Below the pieces are notes generated by a model, which did not search any database, was not told the origin of the DNA, and was given only the letters and a program-made list of their open reading frames with translations. From DATMRS01 sp035566015 (GTDB lineage: Bacteria; Pseudomonadota; Alphaproteobacteria; Sphingomonadales; Sphingomonadaceae), in NCBI GenBank assembly GCA_035566015.1, contig DATMRS010000018.1, positions 1-64,000 of the forward strand: DNA of 64,000 nucleotides. Direction: 5' to 3'. Below, in pieces: positions 17,188-26,223 of the stretch. How positions within the stretch are numbered: the stretch's first letter is position 1; each line of letters begins with the position of its first letter. The position numbers and the translations under genes are program-made.

Positions 17188-18534
17188 TCAGTCAACCATC
17201 TCGCGCCCGGCGGTTTCCGCAACACCGAACAGCCAGAGCAGCGCGACCGCGAGCGACGCCAGCCCGAAGACGAGGAAGATCAGCGTGATCGATCCCGTCA
17301 TTTCCAGCACCCCGCCGACGAGCAGCGGCGTGAGCATCGACGCGCCACGCGCGATGCTGCTCGACGTGCCGAGCGCGAGCGAGCGGATGCGTGTCGCATA
17401 GGTTTCGGCGGTGTAGGGCCAGAGCAGCATCGATCCGACCGAAATGCCGATTTGCCCGATGATGGCGAGCCCGACGAGCCAAAGCCGCGCATCGAGATTG
17501 AGGAAAAGCATGATGAGCAGCGCGATTCCGCCCACGCCGGGGCCGATGATCGCAGGCGGCCGCCGGCCGATATGGTCGATCGTCTGGCGAAGCAGGAGCG
17601 GGAGGAAGAAGATGCTGATCGCAACGATGGCGTTGTAGCGCAGCGCGTCGGCCACGGGGATCTTGAACATGCTGACGAAGATCGACGGAATCCATGTGAC
17701 CAGCCCGAAGGACACGAGCGAGGTGAGGAACCAGAGCAGCGCGGTGACGATCGAGATTTTCCGTACCTCTGGTGCGAGCAGCATCGCGAAAGGCACGCGC
17801 GTGCCGCCGCCGGGAATGGGTGGGCGGGCGTCGGGACCCGGTATCTCGCTGCCGCCCAGCCGCTTGAGCGAGGCGGCCGCCCGGTCCGCTTCCCCTCGCC
17901 TAGCGAGCCAGCGCGGCGATTCGGGCAGGACCTGTGTGAAGGGCAGCAGGAAGAGCGGCGCCGCGCCCAGCGCAAACATGATGCGCCAGCCGAAAGCGGG
18001 GATCAGCCACGCGCTCGACAAGGCCGCGAGGCCGAACCCGATCGTCATCAGGAACTGGAATGTGCCGAAGAAGCGACCGCGTGTCGCCGTCGGTGCTATC
18101 TCATTGATATAGCAGATCGAAATAGGCAAGGCGCCGCCGATCGCAAGACCCTGCGCGGCGCGCAGGATGATGAGTTGCTCATAATTGCGGGCCGCGGCGC
18201 AGCCGAGCGCGAGCAGGCTCATCACCAGCACGAGCAGCTTGAAAACGGGAAGGCGGCCATAGCGTTCGGCGAGCGAACCGAAGACGATCGCGCCGATAAA
18301 CTGGCCGCCATAACCCGCGGAGATGAGCCAGCCGCCTTGCAGCGCCGACAGGTGCCATTCGCTGACAAGCACGGGCAGCGTATAGGCGATTACCACGCTG
18401 TCCCACGAGTCGCACAGCATCAAGAGGCCGAGCAGATAGGGAACCTTGGCGCGCAGCGACCAGGCGCCCCCGCCGTCCAGCACTTCGCCGATCCAGGAAG
18501 GGGCGGGGATGTCCGCGACCGCGGTTTCGGCCAT
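17188..18534 (-). CDS. MFS transporter (aromatic acid/sugar-porter type)
   Basis: 448 residues with 12 predicted membrane segments. Family landmarks are GSLAERYGRLPVFK (loop 2-3), the R-A-A-Q-G-L-A-I-G-G segment and PESPRWL after segment 6, as in the sugar-porter/aromatic acid:H+ symporter side of the MFS. Early residues DSWDSVVIAY resemble the aromatic-acid carriers. It is first in the minus-strand series with bicupin, monooxygenase and SDR, and divergent from the esterase gene at 18692. It probably brings the substrate through the inner membrane. Confidence 0.9.
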   Translation of the reverse strand: MAETAVADIPAPSWIGEVLDGGGAWSLRAKVPYLLGLLMLCDSWDSVVIAYTLPVLVSEWHLSALQGGWLISAGYGGQFIGAIVFGSLAERYGRLPVFKLLVLVMSLLALGCAAARNYEQLIILRAAQGLAIGGALPISICYINEIAPTATRGRFFGTFQFLMTIGFGLAALSSAWLIPAFGWRIMFALGAAPLFLLPFTQVLPESPRWLARRGEADRAAASLKRLGGSEIPGPDARPPIPGGGTRVPFAMLLAPEVRKISIVTALLWFLTSLVSFGLVTWIPSIFVSMFKIPVADALRYNAIVAISIFFLPLLLRQTIDHIGRRPPAIIGPGVGGIALLIMLFLNLDARLWLVGLAIIGQIGISVGSMLLWPYTAETYATRIRSLALGTSSSIARGASMLTPLLVGGVLEMTGSITLIFLVFGLASLAVALLWLFGVAETAGREMVD

Positions 18535-18691
18535 CAGGCCGGACCCACGCCGATCGGCGCGCGGACGCGCGCTTCATGCCTTTCGTTCGACAGCAACGCC
18601 CTCTCCCTGCGCGCATTTTCGATATCTTGTTTCGACATACAAAACACTGATAGGGGTGTCCAACGCATTATGGTGGATGAAGGAGAGGGCC

Positions 18692-19627
18692 GTGGCGACA
18701 CCGGAGGATCGAGGCGTGGACGCGGCGCTCTGGCCACTAGTGGAGGGCTTTCCGCCGATCGATGTGGGTGCGGTGACGCTGACCGGTTTCCGCGCCGCCA
18801 TGGTGGACATGGCCGTCCTGCCCGACCCCACGTCCCATCCCGATATCCGGATCGAAGAGGTGATGATCCCCGGCGGAGGAGCGGCGGCGGAGACGGTGAG
18901 AGGCCTGTTCTACCGGCCGGTGGAACGCGGATCGGCCGGGGCATTGCTGCACATCCACGGCGGCGGCTTCGTGATGGGGGCGCCGGAGATGGACGCGATC
19001 CGCAATATCGAGCTTGCCCGCGCGATCGGCTGCACGATCCTGTCGGTCGATTATCGTCTGGCGCCCGAGAATCCGCATCCGGCGGGGCTGGAGGATTGTC
19101 ACGCCGCGCTCGCCTGGCTGGCTGGGCAGGGGACGCCCGGCCGTATCGGGCTGATCGGCGAAAGCGCGGGCGGCGGGCTGGCGGCGGCGCTGGCGCTATT
19201 GGCGCGGGACAGGGGCTCGGTGGCGCTGGCCTGTCAGGCGCTGATCTATCCGATGCTCGTTCCGCCCGACCAATCGCGCGATGCGGCTGCGCCAGATCCG
19301 CGCACGGGCCATTATATCTGGACGCGCGCATCGAACGATTATGCCTGGTCCGCCTATCTCTCCGGCCAGCCTGCGGACCCCGCCACCGTCGCCGGCATCG
19401 CGCCTGACCTTGCCGGTCTGCCGCCGGCCTTTCTGGCGGTCGGCGAGCTTGACCTCTTCGTGTATGACGATCTTGCCTATGCGGGCAGGTTGCTCGCGGC
19501 GGGATGTTCGGTGGAGGCGCACCTCTTCCCCGGCGCCATTCACGGTTTCGATCGGATGACCGATGCGGCGGTCAGCCGGCGTTTCACCCGTGACCTGAAC
19601 GCCTTCCTCCTGCGCCATCTCGGCTGA
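18692..19627 (+). CDS. Alpha/beta-hydrolase, hormone-sensitive lipase (HSL) family esterase
   Basis: 311 residues. The oxyanion-hole motif HIHGGGF is at about 87-93. Nucleophile Ser158 lies in GESAG, with Asp254 (GELDLF) and His284 (GAIHGF) completing the triad, and DYRLAPE follows the HGGG block as in HSL-family esterases. I chose GTG 18692 because AAGGAGAG lies directly upstream; ATG 18677 is in frame but overlaps that site. It is divergent from the MFS-bicupin-monooxygenase-SDR series. An ester made by the monooxygenase would be a natural substrate (inference). Confidence 0.88.
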   Translation: MATPEDRGVDAALWPLVEGFPPIDVGAVTLTGFRAAMVDMAVLPDPTSHPDIRIEEVMIPGGGAAAETVRGLFYRPVERGSAGALLHIHGGGFVMGAPEMDAIRNIELARAIGCTILSVDYRLAPENPHPAGLEDCHAALAWLAGQGTPGRIGLIGESAGGGLAAALALLARDRGSVALACQALIYPMLVPPDQSRDAAAPDPRTGHYIWTRASNDYAWSAYLSGQPADPATVAGIAPDLAGLPPAFLAVGELDLFVYDDLAYAGRLLAAGCSVEAHLFPGAIHGFDRMTDAAVSRRFTRDLNAFLLRHLG

Positions 19628-19639
19628 GGCGCCGTCGCT

Positions 19640-20437
19640 TCAAAGCTTTAGCGCGCTCGAGATTTCCTCCGCCGCGGCCTTGGTGGCGTTGATCAGCTCG
19701 CGCGAAGGCTGGCGCGAGATGAACTGGATCGCGCTCAGCATCGAAATCATCGCGACCAGCTCGTTACGATGATCGCGGATCGGCGCACTCAGCGCGTTGA
19801 TGCCGAGCACGGTTTCCTCCGGTGCGGCGGCCCAACCCTGCTCCTGGACGCGGAGCAATTCCATCCGCAGCGATTCCGGATCGACAATGGTGTTTTCGGT
19901 AAGCTTTTCGAGCGGCTCGTCGGCTATCTTACCCTCCCGCGCCAGTCGATCGGCGAGGAGCAGCTTGCCGGCCGCTGTCGAATGCAGCGGCATGCCGGCA
20001 TGAGTACGGATCACGACGCCGATAACGGCATTGCCCTCCAGCGTTTCGACGATCGACACGCTGTCGCCATAGACGAGCGAGAGATTGACCGTATGACCGA
20101 ACTCGTCGCGGAGCCGGTTCATCGTCGGCCGGGCAAGGCGCACCAGCCCTTCATAAGGGGTGAGTGCCGCGACGCGTGACAGCGCGATCAGGCGGGCGCC
20201 CGCCGCATAACGCTCGCTGCCCTCGTCCTGCACGGCGTAACGCTGATCGACCAGCGTGCGCAAATGCCGGAAAACGCGCGCCTTGGTGGTATCGAGTTCC
20301 TTCGACAATTCGGTCACGCCGACCGACGGACGCGTCGCCAGCGCCTCGAGAATCTTGAGGACCAGGCGTATGGCCATGACGCCGCCCAGGTTCGCCTGTG
20401 CATCGTCCCTGCCTGATTTTGTTTTGTTACTTGCCAT
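19640..20437 (-). CDS. IclR-family transcriptional regulator
   Basis: 265 residues: N-terminal winged HTH at about 20-80 (MAIRLVLKILEALATRPSVGVTELSKEL begins the typical block; TKARVFRHLRTLVDQ) and an IclR effector domain ending in AAEEISSALKL. It lies last in a minus-strand series behind two amidohydrolases and is convergent with the esterase gene, 12 bp apart. Being embedded in the catabolic block makes it the best candidate for the local pathway regulator. Confidence 0.9.
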   Translation of the reverse strand: MASNKTKSGRDDAQANLGGVMAIRLVLKILEALATRPSVGVTELSKELDTTKARVFRHLRTLVDQRYAVQDEGSERYAAGARLIALSRVAALTPYEGLVRLARPTMNRLRDEFGHTVNLSLVYGDSVSIVETLEGNAVIGVVIRTHAGMPLHSTAAGKLLLADRLAREGKIADEPLEKLTENTIVDPESLRMELLRVQEQGWAAAPEETVLGINALSAPIRDHRNELVAMISMLSAIQFISRQPSRELINATKAAAEEISSALKL

Positions 20438-20536
20438 CGACGCCCTCTGCCATGAACTCGTCGGGCATGGAATAGTCGATCGCCCGCGCGCGGGCGGCGC
20501 TGGCGCATGCGTTGGAGAAATGCGGCCCGTCCATCA

Positions 20537-21370
20537 TCAATCCCCGAAATAGAAACGGTAGCCGTTTTCGCCGATCGCGCGGCGCGTCGCGGCATCGGGG
20601 ACGATATGGTTCAGCATATCGATCGCCATGCCGTAGCTCGCGACATCTTCATGGCGGATGAAAGGGGCATCGCTCCCCCAGAACAGTTTTTCGGGACCGA
20701 AGCGGCGCAGCAGATCCCGCGCATATTCGGCGGGCAGGTCCCGATCCGGGCACTTGGCGTCGGGATGGCGGAAGGCCGATGTCATCTTGACCCAGACATT
20801 GCCGCGATCGAGCAGCCGCACCATGCCCTGATAGCTGGGCGCGGCCAGGCGGGGCGCGGGATCGTGCCAGCCGAAATGGTCAATCACCAGCCTGACACCG
20901 GTATCGATCAGCCGGCTGGCGACCTCCACCAGGCGATCGCCCTCGATATTGAGATGGATGTGCATGCCAAGGTCGCGCAGCCGGCAGCAGAGCCGCTGGA
21001 AATCGTCTCCCCCAATATCGGGCAACGGATCGAGGCCAAACCATTGCAGCCGTACCCCGACGATCCCGTCAGCGCGCATCGCTTCCAACGTATGGAAATC
21101 CACCGTCGGATCGACATTCGCGGTCGCGCGCAGCCGTTTGTGGGCGCGCAGGGCGCGGATCGAATAATCGTTATAGGTGCCGAACAGGCTGGCCGCCGCG
21201 ATGACGCCGTAGCGCACGCCGTGCGCGTCGAGATCGGCAAGCAAATCCTCCGCCGAATAGACATAATCGGGCCGCACCCAGGCGGTGCTGACGAAGGGCA
21301 TGCCGGGTCCCCAGACATGGGCGTGGCAGTCGATCAGCGGGCCTTCCGCCGTGTCATCCTGTATCGCCAT
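20537..21370 (-). CDS. Amidohydrolase, LigI/PDC-hydrolase-like
   Basis: 277 residues of the amidohydrolase-2 family (COG3618-type). The metal motif DCHAHVWG is near residue 14. HIHLNIEG, VIDHFGWHDP and late WGSDAPF supply the remaining conserved His/Asp residues. The family includes 2-pyrone-4,6-dicarboxylate lactonase (LigI) and other lactone hydrolases or decarboxylases. It begins 6 bp after its neighbour of the same family and precedes IclR. It probably cleaves a lactone or performs a decarboxylation in the local pathway. Confidence 0.87.
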   Translation of the reverse strand: MAIQDDTAEGPLIDCHAHVWGPGMPFVSTAWVRPDYVYSAEDLLADLDAHGVRYGVIAAASLFGTYNDYSIRALRAHKRLRATANVDPTVDFHTLEAMRADGIVGVRLQWFGLDPLPDIGGDDFQRLCCRLRDLGMHIHLNIEGDRLVEVASRLIDTGVRLVIDHFGWHDPAPRLAAPSYQGMVRLLDRGNVWVKMTSAFRHPDAKCPDRDLPAEYARDLLRRFGPEKLFWGSDAPFIRHEDVASYGMAIDMLNHIVPDAATRRAIGENGYRFYFGD

Positions 21371-21376
21371 CGCGTT

Positions 21377-22303
21377 TCAGCCGAATGTGGGGCCGTAGAG
21401 GGCAAAGGCGGTGCCGCCGAAGAAGTGAGCGCGTTCCCCTTCGTCCAGCAGACGGGCCGAGGCGTGCAGCCGCTCGATCTTCTCGGCATAGGGCGCCGAG
21501 CTCTGTCCGACATCCGAACCCCAGAGCAGCCGCTCCACCCCGAAGCGATCCGCCAGCGCGCGGACGAAGGCGGCGCTGTCGAAACCGGCCTCCTCCAGCC
21601 TGTCGAAGTTGATGTCCGTCACCTTGAAATAAACATGCCCCAGTTCGCCGAAGGCAGCGAGGCTTTCCGTGATACCGAAGCCGGGCGGAGGCGGAACGAC
21701 ATAGTCGATCCCCTGCGACGCCGAGAAACGCGTTTCTGGCGTCGAGGCGTGGGGCACGCCGACATGGTCGATCAGGATCGGCAGATCGCGAAACCGCCGT
21801 GCGACGTCGAGCAGCGCGGCCAGCCCCGCCTCATTGTTGCGCCGATAGAGGATGACCGTAACGGGGAGGCAGAGATCGGCCGCGGCCCCCCAGAGCGCCA
21901 GCGCCTCTTCGCCGGCAAGCCATTCGGTATCGCTTTCCGATAGGCCCGGTGCGACGATGCGCAGCCCACCGAGGCGATGACGGCTGGCGAGATCGCGCAA
22001 CGCGTCCGGCGCGGCCGGGTCTTGCGCGTCAAGGACAATGATCGGCACGAAATGGCGGGGATAGGCGGCCGCCGCGTCGAGCGCATAGCTGTTGTCATAG
22101 CCGTAAAGCGTGGCGCGCTGCACGATGCAGGCATGGGCGACGCCACATGCGTCCATATTCCGCGCCAGATCGTCGATGGTGAAGACAACCGGCGTCACCG
22201 GCGGCTTCGCGCCGCCACGAAGCGTGCCATAGGGATAACGCTGCCGATCCGCCGACAGCACGTGCGCATGGGTATCGAAAAGCACCCGCCCCTCCGTCAT
22301 CAT
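21377..22303 (-). CDS. Amidohydrolase, second LigI-like copy
   Basis: 308 residues from ATG 22303 (MMTEGRVLFDTHAHVLS), chosen for the AAAGG site nine bases upstream; in-frame starts up to 22345 exist. Metal motif DTHAHV at the N-terminus, LIDHVGVPH in the middle and WGSDVGQS near the end. It is diverged from the adjacent 277-residue homologue, so the two probably act on different intermediates or as non-identical partners. It is divergent from the CMD-like gene, with 98 bp between the starts. Confidence 0.85.
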   Translation of the reverse strand: MMTEGRVLFDTHAHVLSADRQRYPYGTLRGGAKPPVTPVVFTIDDLARNMDACGVAHACIVQRATLYGYDNSYALDAAAAYPRHFVPIIVLDAQDPAAPDALRDLASRHRLGGLRIVAPGLSESDTEWLAGEEALALWGAAADLCLPVTVILYRRNNEAGLAALLDVARRFRDLPILIDHVGVPHASTPETRFSASQGIDYVVPPPPGFGITESLAAFGELGHVYFKVTDINFDRLEEAGFDSAAFVRALADRFGVERLLWGSDVGQSSAPYAEKIERLHASARLLDEGERAHFFGGTAFALYGPTFG

Positions 22304-22401
22304 GGCCGCGACCTTTCTTGCCTTTGGCGGTGCCATCCGCGACAAAGGGTCGATAAAAACGAATCAGTCGTTGCGACTAGCGATACAATGGAGGAAGGTC
22401 T

Positions 22402-22953
22402 ATGCCGCGCATCCCCTATCCCGACATCAGCACGCTGCCGGATATTATGCAGCAGATGCTGGCGGGCACGCCGCTCAACGTCGTGCGGATCGGCGCTCAT
22501 GCGTCGCCCGCCTTGTTCGAGGCGCAGGGGCGGCTGGGCTATGCGATCGCCGATCCTTCGGTGCTCGATCCCCGGCTGCGTGAGGCGGTGATCCTGCGCG
22601 TCGCTCATCTGTCGAACAGCGCCTACGAACTGCATCACCATCTGTCGATCGGCCGTTCGATCGGCCTGAGCGAGGCTGAAATCGCGGCGCTGGGGAATCG
22701 CGACTATGCCGCGCTCGATCCGCTGCTCGCCGCCGCGGCGCGCTTTACCGACGAGGTGGTGACGCGGATATCGCCTTCGGACGAAGCGCTGGAAGGCTTG
22801 CGTGCCATCGCGTCCGACCAGATCGTCGTCAACGTCGTGCTGACGATCGGCTGCTACATGGCGATCGCGCGGCTGATCGCGGTGACGGGCATCGAGATCG
22901 ACGAAGGCGCGCTGGGCCACCTGCCGAGCAGCTTGGAGGACAGCGCCGCCTGA
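22402..22953 (+). CDS. Carboxymuconolactone decarboxylase-family protein
   Basis: 183 residues with an AhpD/CMD fold. LREAVILRVAHLSNSAYELHHH holds the conserved Glu and His residues of the gamma-carboxymuconolactone decarboxylase branch, shown here as two short parts: REAVILRVAHLS and YELHHH. The redox CxxC of AhpD is absent, so a decarboxylase/isomerase-like role is favoured over peroxidase-partner activity. GGAGGAAGG supports ATG 22402. It is divergent from the LigI-like pair and convergent with the TonB receptor. It is not assigned as PcaC itself. Confidence 0.87.
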   Translation: MPRIPYPDISTLPDIMQQMLAGTPLNVVRIGAHASPALFEAQGRLGYAIADPSVLDPRLREAVILRVAHLSNSAYELHHHLSIGRSIGLSEAEIAALGNRDYAALDPLLAAAARFTDEVVTRISPSDEALEGLRAIASDQIVVNVVLTIGCYMAIARLIAVTGIEIDEGALGHLPSSLEDSAA

Positions 22954-22976
22954 GCCTGTCCTCCGCCAGGGCCCGA

Positions 22977-25457
22977 TCAGAAATTCCGCTTCAACGATAC
23001 CGCCCAAATACGGGGCAGGCCGGGCTGCGCGGCGACCTGGCCGGCGCTGGCCGCGCCCTGATCGAGCAGGGTGAGGTAATAATATTTGTTGAAGACGTTC
23101 TGCACTTCGAACGAAAGCTGCCAGTTCTTGCTTGGCGCGGTCCAGGATACGCGGGCGTTGCCAAGGAAATAGCCGTTGATACGATCGAAGAAATCGTCGT
23201 TCACGGCATTGGCATAGACGTGTGACTGATAGGAACCGTCGAAGCGTGCGCTGAGCGTCCCGATGTCGGTTTCATAATCATATTGCACGCCGAAGCTGTA
23301 GGTCCATTCGGGCGTATAGGGCGTCGTCATGTCGAGCGTGACGGTGGTCGGCCCGGTGATCTTCTTATATTGGAAATCCAGATAGCTGAGCGATCCGTCG
23401 AGCGACAGGCCCGCGATTGGGTGCGCCTGCACTTCAACCTCGAAGCCCTTGACGTCGGCGCTGCCGATATTCGCCGGCTCGGCGCAGGGGCGGCCGGGAC
23501 ACGCATTGAGATTGAGGATGATATTGTTGAACCGGTTATAGAAGGCCGCCGCGTTCAGCCGCAGGTGGCGATCGAACAGGTCGGCCTTGAAGCCCGCCTC
23601 GTAGGTCGTCAGCGTCTGCGGCTGGAAGGATGTGAGCTGATTGCAAGGCGCGGTTGATCCCGGCGGCAGGTCCGAACATTCGCCCGTCGCCGGGCCATAA
23701 TAAGGATAGGGGTTCACGCCGCCGCCCTGATAGCCCGTCGCCAGCGAGGCATAGACCAGCAAGGCCGGCGAGATGCGATAGTCGGCGACGAGGCGGTAAT
23801 CCCAGCGATCGCCGCTATAGGTGCCGGTGATGTTATTGATGCCGACCAACAGGCAATTGGGCGGGTTGTTGTTGCCCAGCGGCCCGCCCGGCGCGGCGAA
23901 GTTGCACGCGGGCGGCAGCGTGCCGTCCGGGTTGCTGCGGAAATAGGTGTAGGATTTCTTGTCCTTCGAATAACGCAGGCCGCCGGTGAGATTGAGGCCA
24001 TCCAGCGGATGAAGCGTCACGTTGAGGAAGCCCGCTTTGGACGAGGCCGGCGTGGTATCGGGGCCGTTGATGAAATCGATGCCCGAATAATTGAGGTCGA
24101 CGCGCGCGCGCAGCGAGCCCTTTTGATCGGAATAGAAGCCGCCAACGGTGAAGTCGGCGAAACCATCGGCGACGGTGCCGTTGAGCCGTAATTCCTGGCT
24201 GAAATAATGGAAGCGCAGCGTATTCAACTGCTGCTGGCTGGGGATGGGTGATCCGTCGGAGTCTGTTGCCCAACTCGACGTATAGCGGCGATAGGCGGTG
24301 ATCGATTTCAACTGGAAATCATCGGACAGCGACCAGTCGATCGTCCCCTGGATGCCGCCGCCGCGATAATGCTGGATCGGGTCAACCGAAAAGGGCTTGT
24401 AGGGTAGTTGGTCGCTCGGCTGCATCGGATCCAGAAAGGTCGCGTAGCTCACATATTTGCGGTTATAGCCCGTCAGCGTATCGCAACTGCTCTGCCCATA
24501 GGGCACGAAGCGGCAGTCGAAGGGCACCGGATTGCCGTCCGTCCCCGTCAGGAAAGGGCGGCCGTCCGGAGTGGTATAGACGCCGTTCGCATAACGGATC
24601 ACCGACGCGCCGGCCTCGGACCGGTCCTGCGTATAATCGCCCGAGACGTTGATCTCGAAATCGGCGCGGGGCTTCCAGCGCAGGCTCAGCCGGCCTGCCG
24701 CCATCGATTGGCCGCCCAGCGTGCCCAGCTTGGCATCGTTGCCGCGATTGAGCGACGGCACCGTCGATCCCAGGTGGGTCAGCGCATAATCGAGGCGGGT
24801 GACATAGCCGTCGCGATTCTTGCTGACGCCGGCGATGCGGACAAACAGATCATCCGATAACGTAAAGTCGGCCGAGCCACGCAGATCGATGCGGTTGTAC
24901 GAGCCATAGGTGGCCTGGAGCGAGCCCGTGTTGGAGCCGTCCGGCTTCTTGCTGAAGATCTTGATCGCGCCGCCGATCGTATTCTTGCCGGCCAGCGTGC
25001 CCTGCGGCCCGCGCAGCACTTCGACCCGATCGATATCGGTCAGGTCGAGCAGCGAGCCGGTGACGGTCGGGAAATAGACGTCGTCGATATACATGCCGAC
25101 GCCGGGTTCGAGCGCGAGGCTGTAATTATTCTGCCCGACGCCCCGAATATAGGCGATCAGCCCCGAACCGTTGATCTGGCCCTGCGGCCTCAGCGTAACG
25201 TTCGGCGCCTGCGAGGCGATCTGCGCGATATCGGTCTGTCCGCGCGCTTCGAGCATCGCGGAGTTCACCGCCGTGATCGCGATCGGCGTGTCCTGCAGCC
25301 GGGCTTCGCGAAACTCGGCGGTGACGACGATTTCCTGAACCGTGTTGACCTGGCTGCCCTGCGTCTGTGTCGGCGCCCCGTCCTGCGCAAGCGCCGGCGC
25401 CGCAAGGCCGGCCATGATCGCGAAAGACGACGCGACTCCCAAGAAGCTCCGCTTCAT
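22977..25457 (-). CDS. TonB-dependent outer-membrane receptor
   Basis: 826 residues from ATG 25457, supported by GGGGAGGGG eight bases upstream; the in-frame ATG at 25505 lacks such a site. The signal peptide (MKRSFLGVASSFAIMAG to ALAQDG) is followed by a TonB-box-like VQEIVVTA, the plug (VEVLRGPQGTLAGKNTIGGA) and a barrel ending in VSLKRNF. It resembles the receptor at 2187 in layout but is clearly diverged. It lies inside the catabolic block and is divergent from the DAD-like cupin, so it is a likely substrate importer. Confidence 0.93.
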   Translation of the reverse strand: MKRSFLGVASSFAIMAGLAAPALAQDGAPTQTQGSQVNTVQEIVVTAEFREARLQDTPIAITAVNSAMLEARGQTDIAQIASQAPNVTLRPQGQINGSGLIAYIRGVGQNNYSLALEPGVGMYIDDVYFPTVTGSLLDLTDIDRVEVLRGPQGTLAGKNTIGGAIKIFSKKPDGSNTGSLQATYGSYNRIDLRGSADFTLSDDLFVRIAGVSKNRDGYVTRLDYALTHLGSTVPSLNRGNDAKLGTLGGQSMAAGRLSLRWKPRADFEINVSGDYTQDRSEAGASVIRYANGVYTTPDGRPFLTGTDGNPVPFDCRFVPYGQSSCDTLTGYNRKYVSYATFLDPMQPSDQLPYKPFSVDPIQHYRGGGIQGTIDWSLSDDFQLKSITAYRRYTSSWATDSDGSPIPSQQQLNTLRFHYFSQELRLNGTVADGFADFTVGGFYSDQKGSLRARVDLNYSGIDFINGPDTTPASSKAGFLNVTLHPLDGLNLTGGLRYSKDKKSYTYFRSNPDGTLPPACNFAAPGGPLGNNNPPNCLLVGINNITGTYSGDRWDYRLVADYRISPALLVYASLATGYQGGGVNPYPYYGPATGECSDLPPGSTAPCNQLTSFQPQTLTTYEAGFKADLFDRHLRLNAAAFYNRFNNIILNLNACPGRPCAEPANIGSADVKGFEVEVQAHPIAGLSLDGSLSYLDFQYKKITGPTTVTLDMTTPYTPEWTYSFGVQYDYETDIGTLSARFDGSYQSHVYANAVNDDFFDRINGYFLGNARVSWTAPSKNWQLSFEVQNVFNKYYYLTLLDQGAASAGQVAAQPGLPRIWAVSLKRNF

Positions 25458-25722
25458 CTGCACCCCTCCCCATGACGTTCCGGACTGAATGTCGGCTGCC
25501 TTCATTTTTCAATAACCGTAACAGTGTTTCAAAAATCGTCAATAGGAGGAGATTGGAGGGGTCTGAGGAGGAAGAAAGGGGAAAGGCTCTCAGCAGGCGA
25601 TACGGAGTTGCAATGGTGGCCTGCAGGGAGAGCCCATCGCCGGCAACTGTTGCCGACGGCGCGCGCTTCTGGCTCTATGGCAGCGGCGGGCGAACACGCT
25701 TCGCCCACAGCGAGAGGGTGCT

Positions 25723-26223
25723 ATGATCATTCCTGAATCCTTCCATGCGGCGTCGGACGATCTTCCCTGGGCCGACAATTGGGCCGGCGATCCGGGCATC
25801 AAGCTGAAGCTGCTGATGGCCGATATCGAGGGCGGACGTTATGCCGTGCGCATGCTGTTCGAACCGGGACTGGAAGTCGCGCCGCACAAGCATTCCGGCG
25901 AAATCCATGCGTTCACCTTCGCCGGCGAATGGGCTTATCTCGAATATCCCGACAGTCCGCCCAATCGCGCGGGCTCCTATCTGTTCGAGCCGCCGGGCAG
26001 CACCCATACGCTGAAGGTCGCCGATCATGTCGAAGGGCCCACCGACGTGCTGTTCATAATGTACGGCGCGATGCTGCACCTCGATACGAACCGGGCGATA
26101 ATCGGCGTTACCGATGCCGAGAGCGTGCTGAGGGAATATCCCGATCTCCTGCGCCAGCAGGGCAAGAATCCGCCGACGATTCCGATGGGCGGGATGATGT
26201 CCTATCGGGCCTTCGCGTCATGA
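25723..26223 (+). CDS. Cupin protein, 2,4'-dihydroxyacetophenone dioxygenase-like
   Basis: 166 residues and a single cupin. The metal-binding segment is APHKHSGEIHAFTFAGEW (two His, Glu-type spacing) with a later His in PPGSTHTLK. The N-terminal layout (DDLPWADNWAGDPGIKLKLL) is that of the DAD-like cupins, which cleave a C-C bond next to a ketone using iron and oxygen. Function is inferred from family resemblance only. It overlaps the next gene by ATGA, so the two are translationally coupled. Confidence 0.75.
   Translation: MIIPESFHAASDDLPWADNWAGDPGIKLKLLMADIEGGRYAVRMLFEPGLEVAPHKHSGEIHAFTFAGEWAYLEYPDSPPNRAGSYLFEPPGSTHTLKVADHVEGPTDVLFIMYGAMLHLDTNRAIIGVTDAESVLREYPDLLRQQGKNPPTIPMGGMMSYRAFAS

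Noticed and set aside
18677..18691. ATG 18677 as the esterase start
   Set aside because: The AAGGAGAG ribosome site lies inside these codons and is well spaced for GTG 18692.
17176..19407. 743-codon plus-strand open frame across the MFS and esterase genes
   Set aside because: It is antisense to a clear MFS gene and then out of frame with the HSL esterase; composition is Arg/Asp/Gln-rich shadow sequence typical of high-GC DNA.
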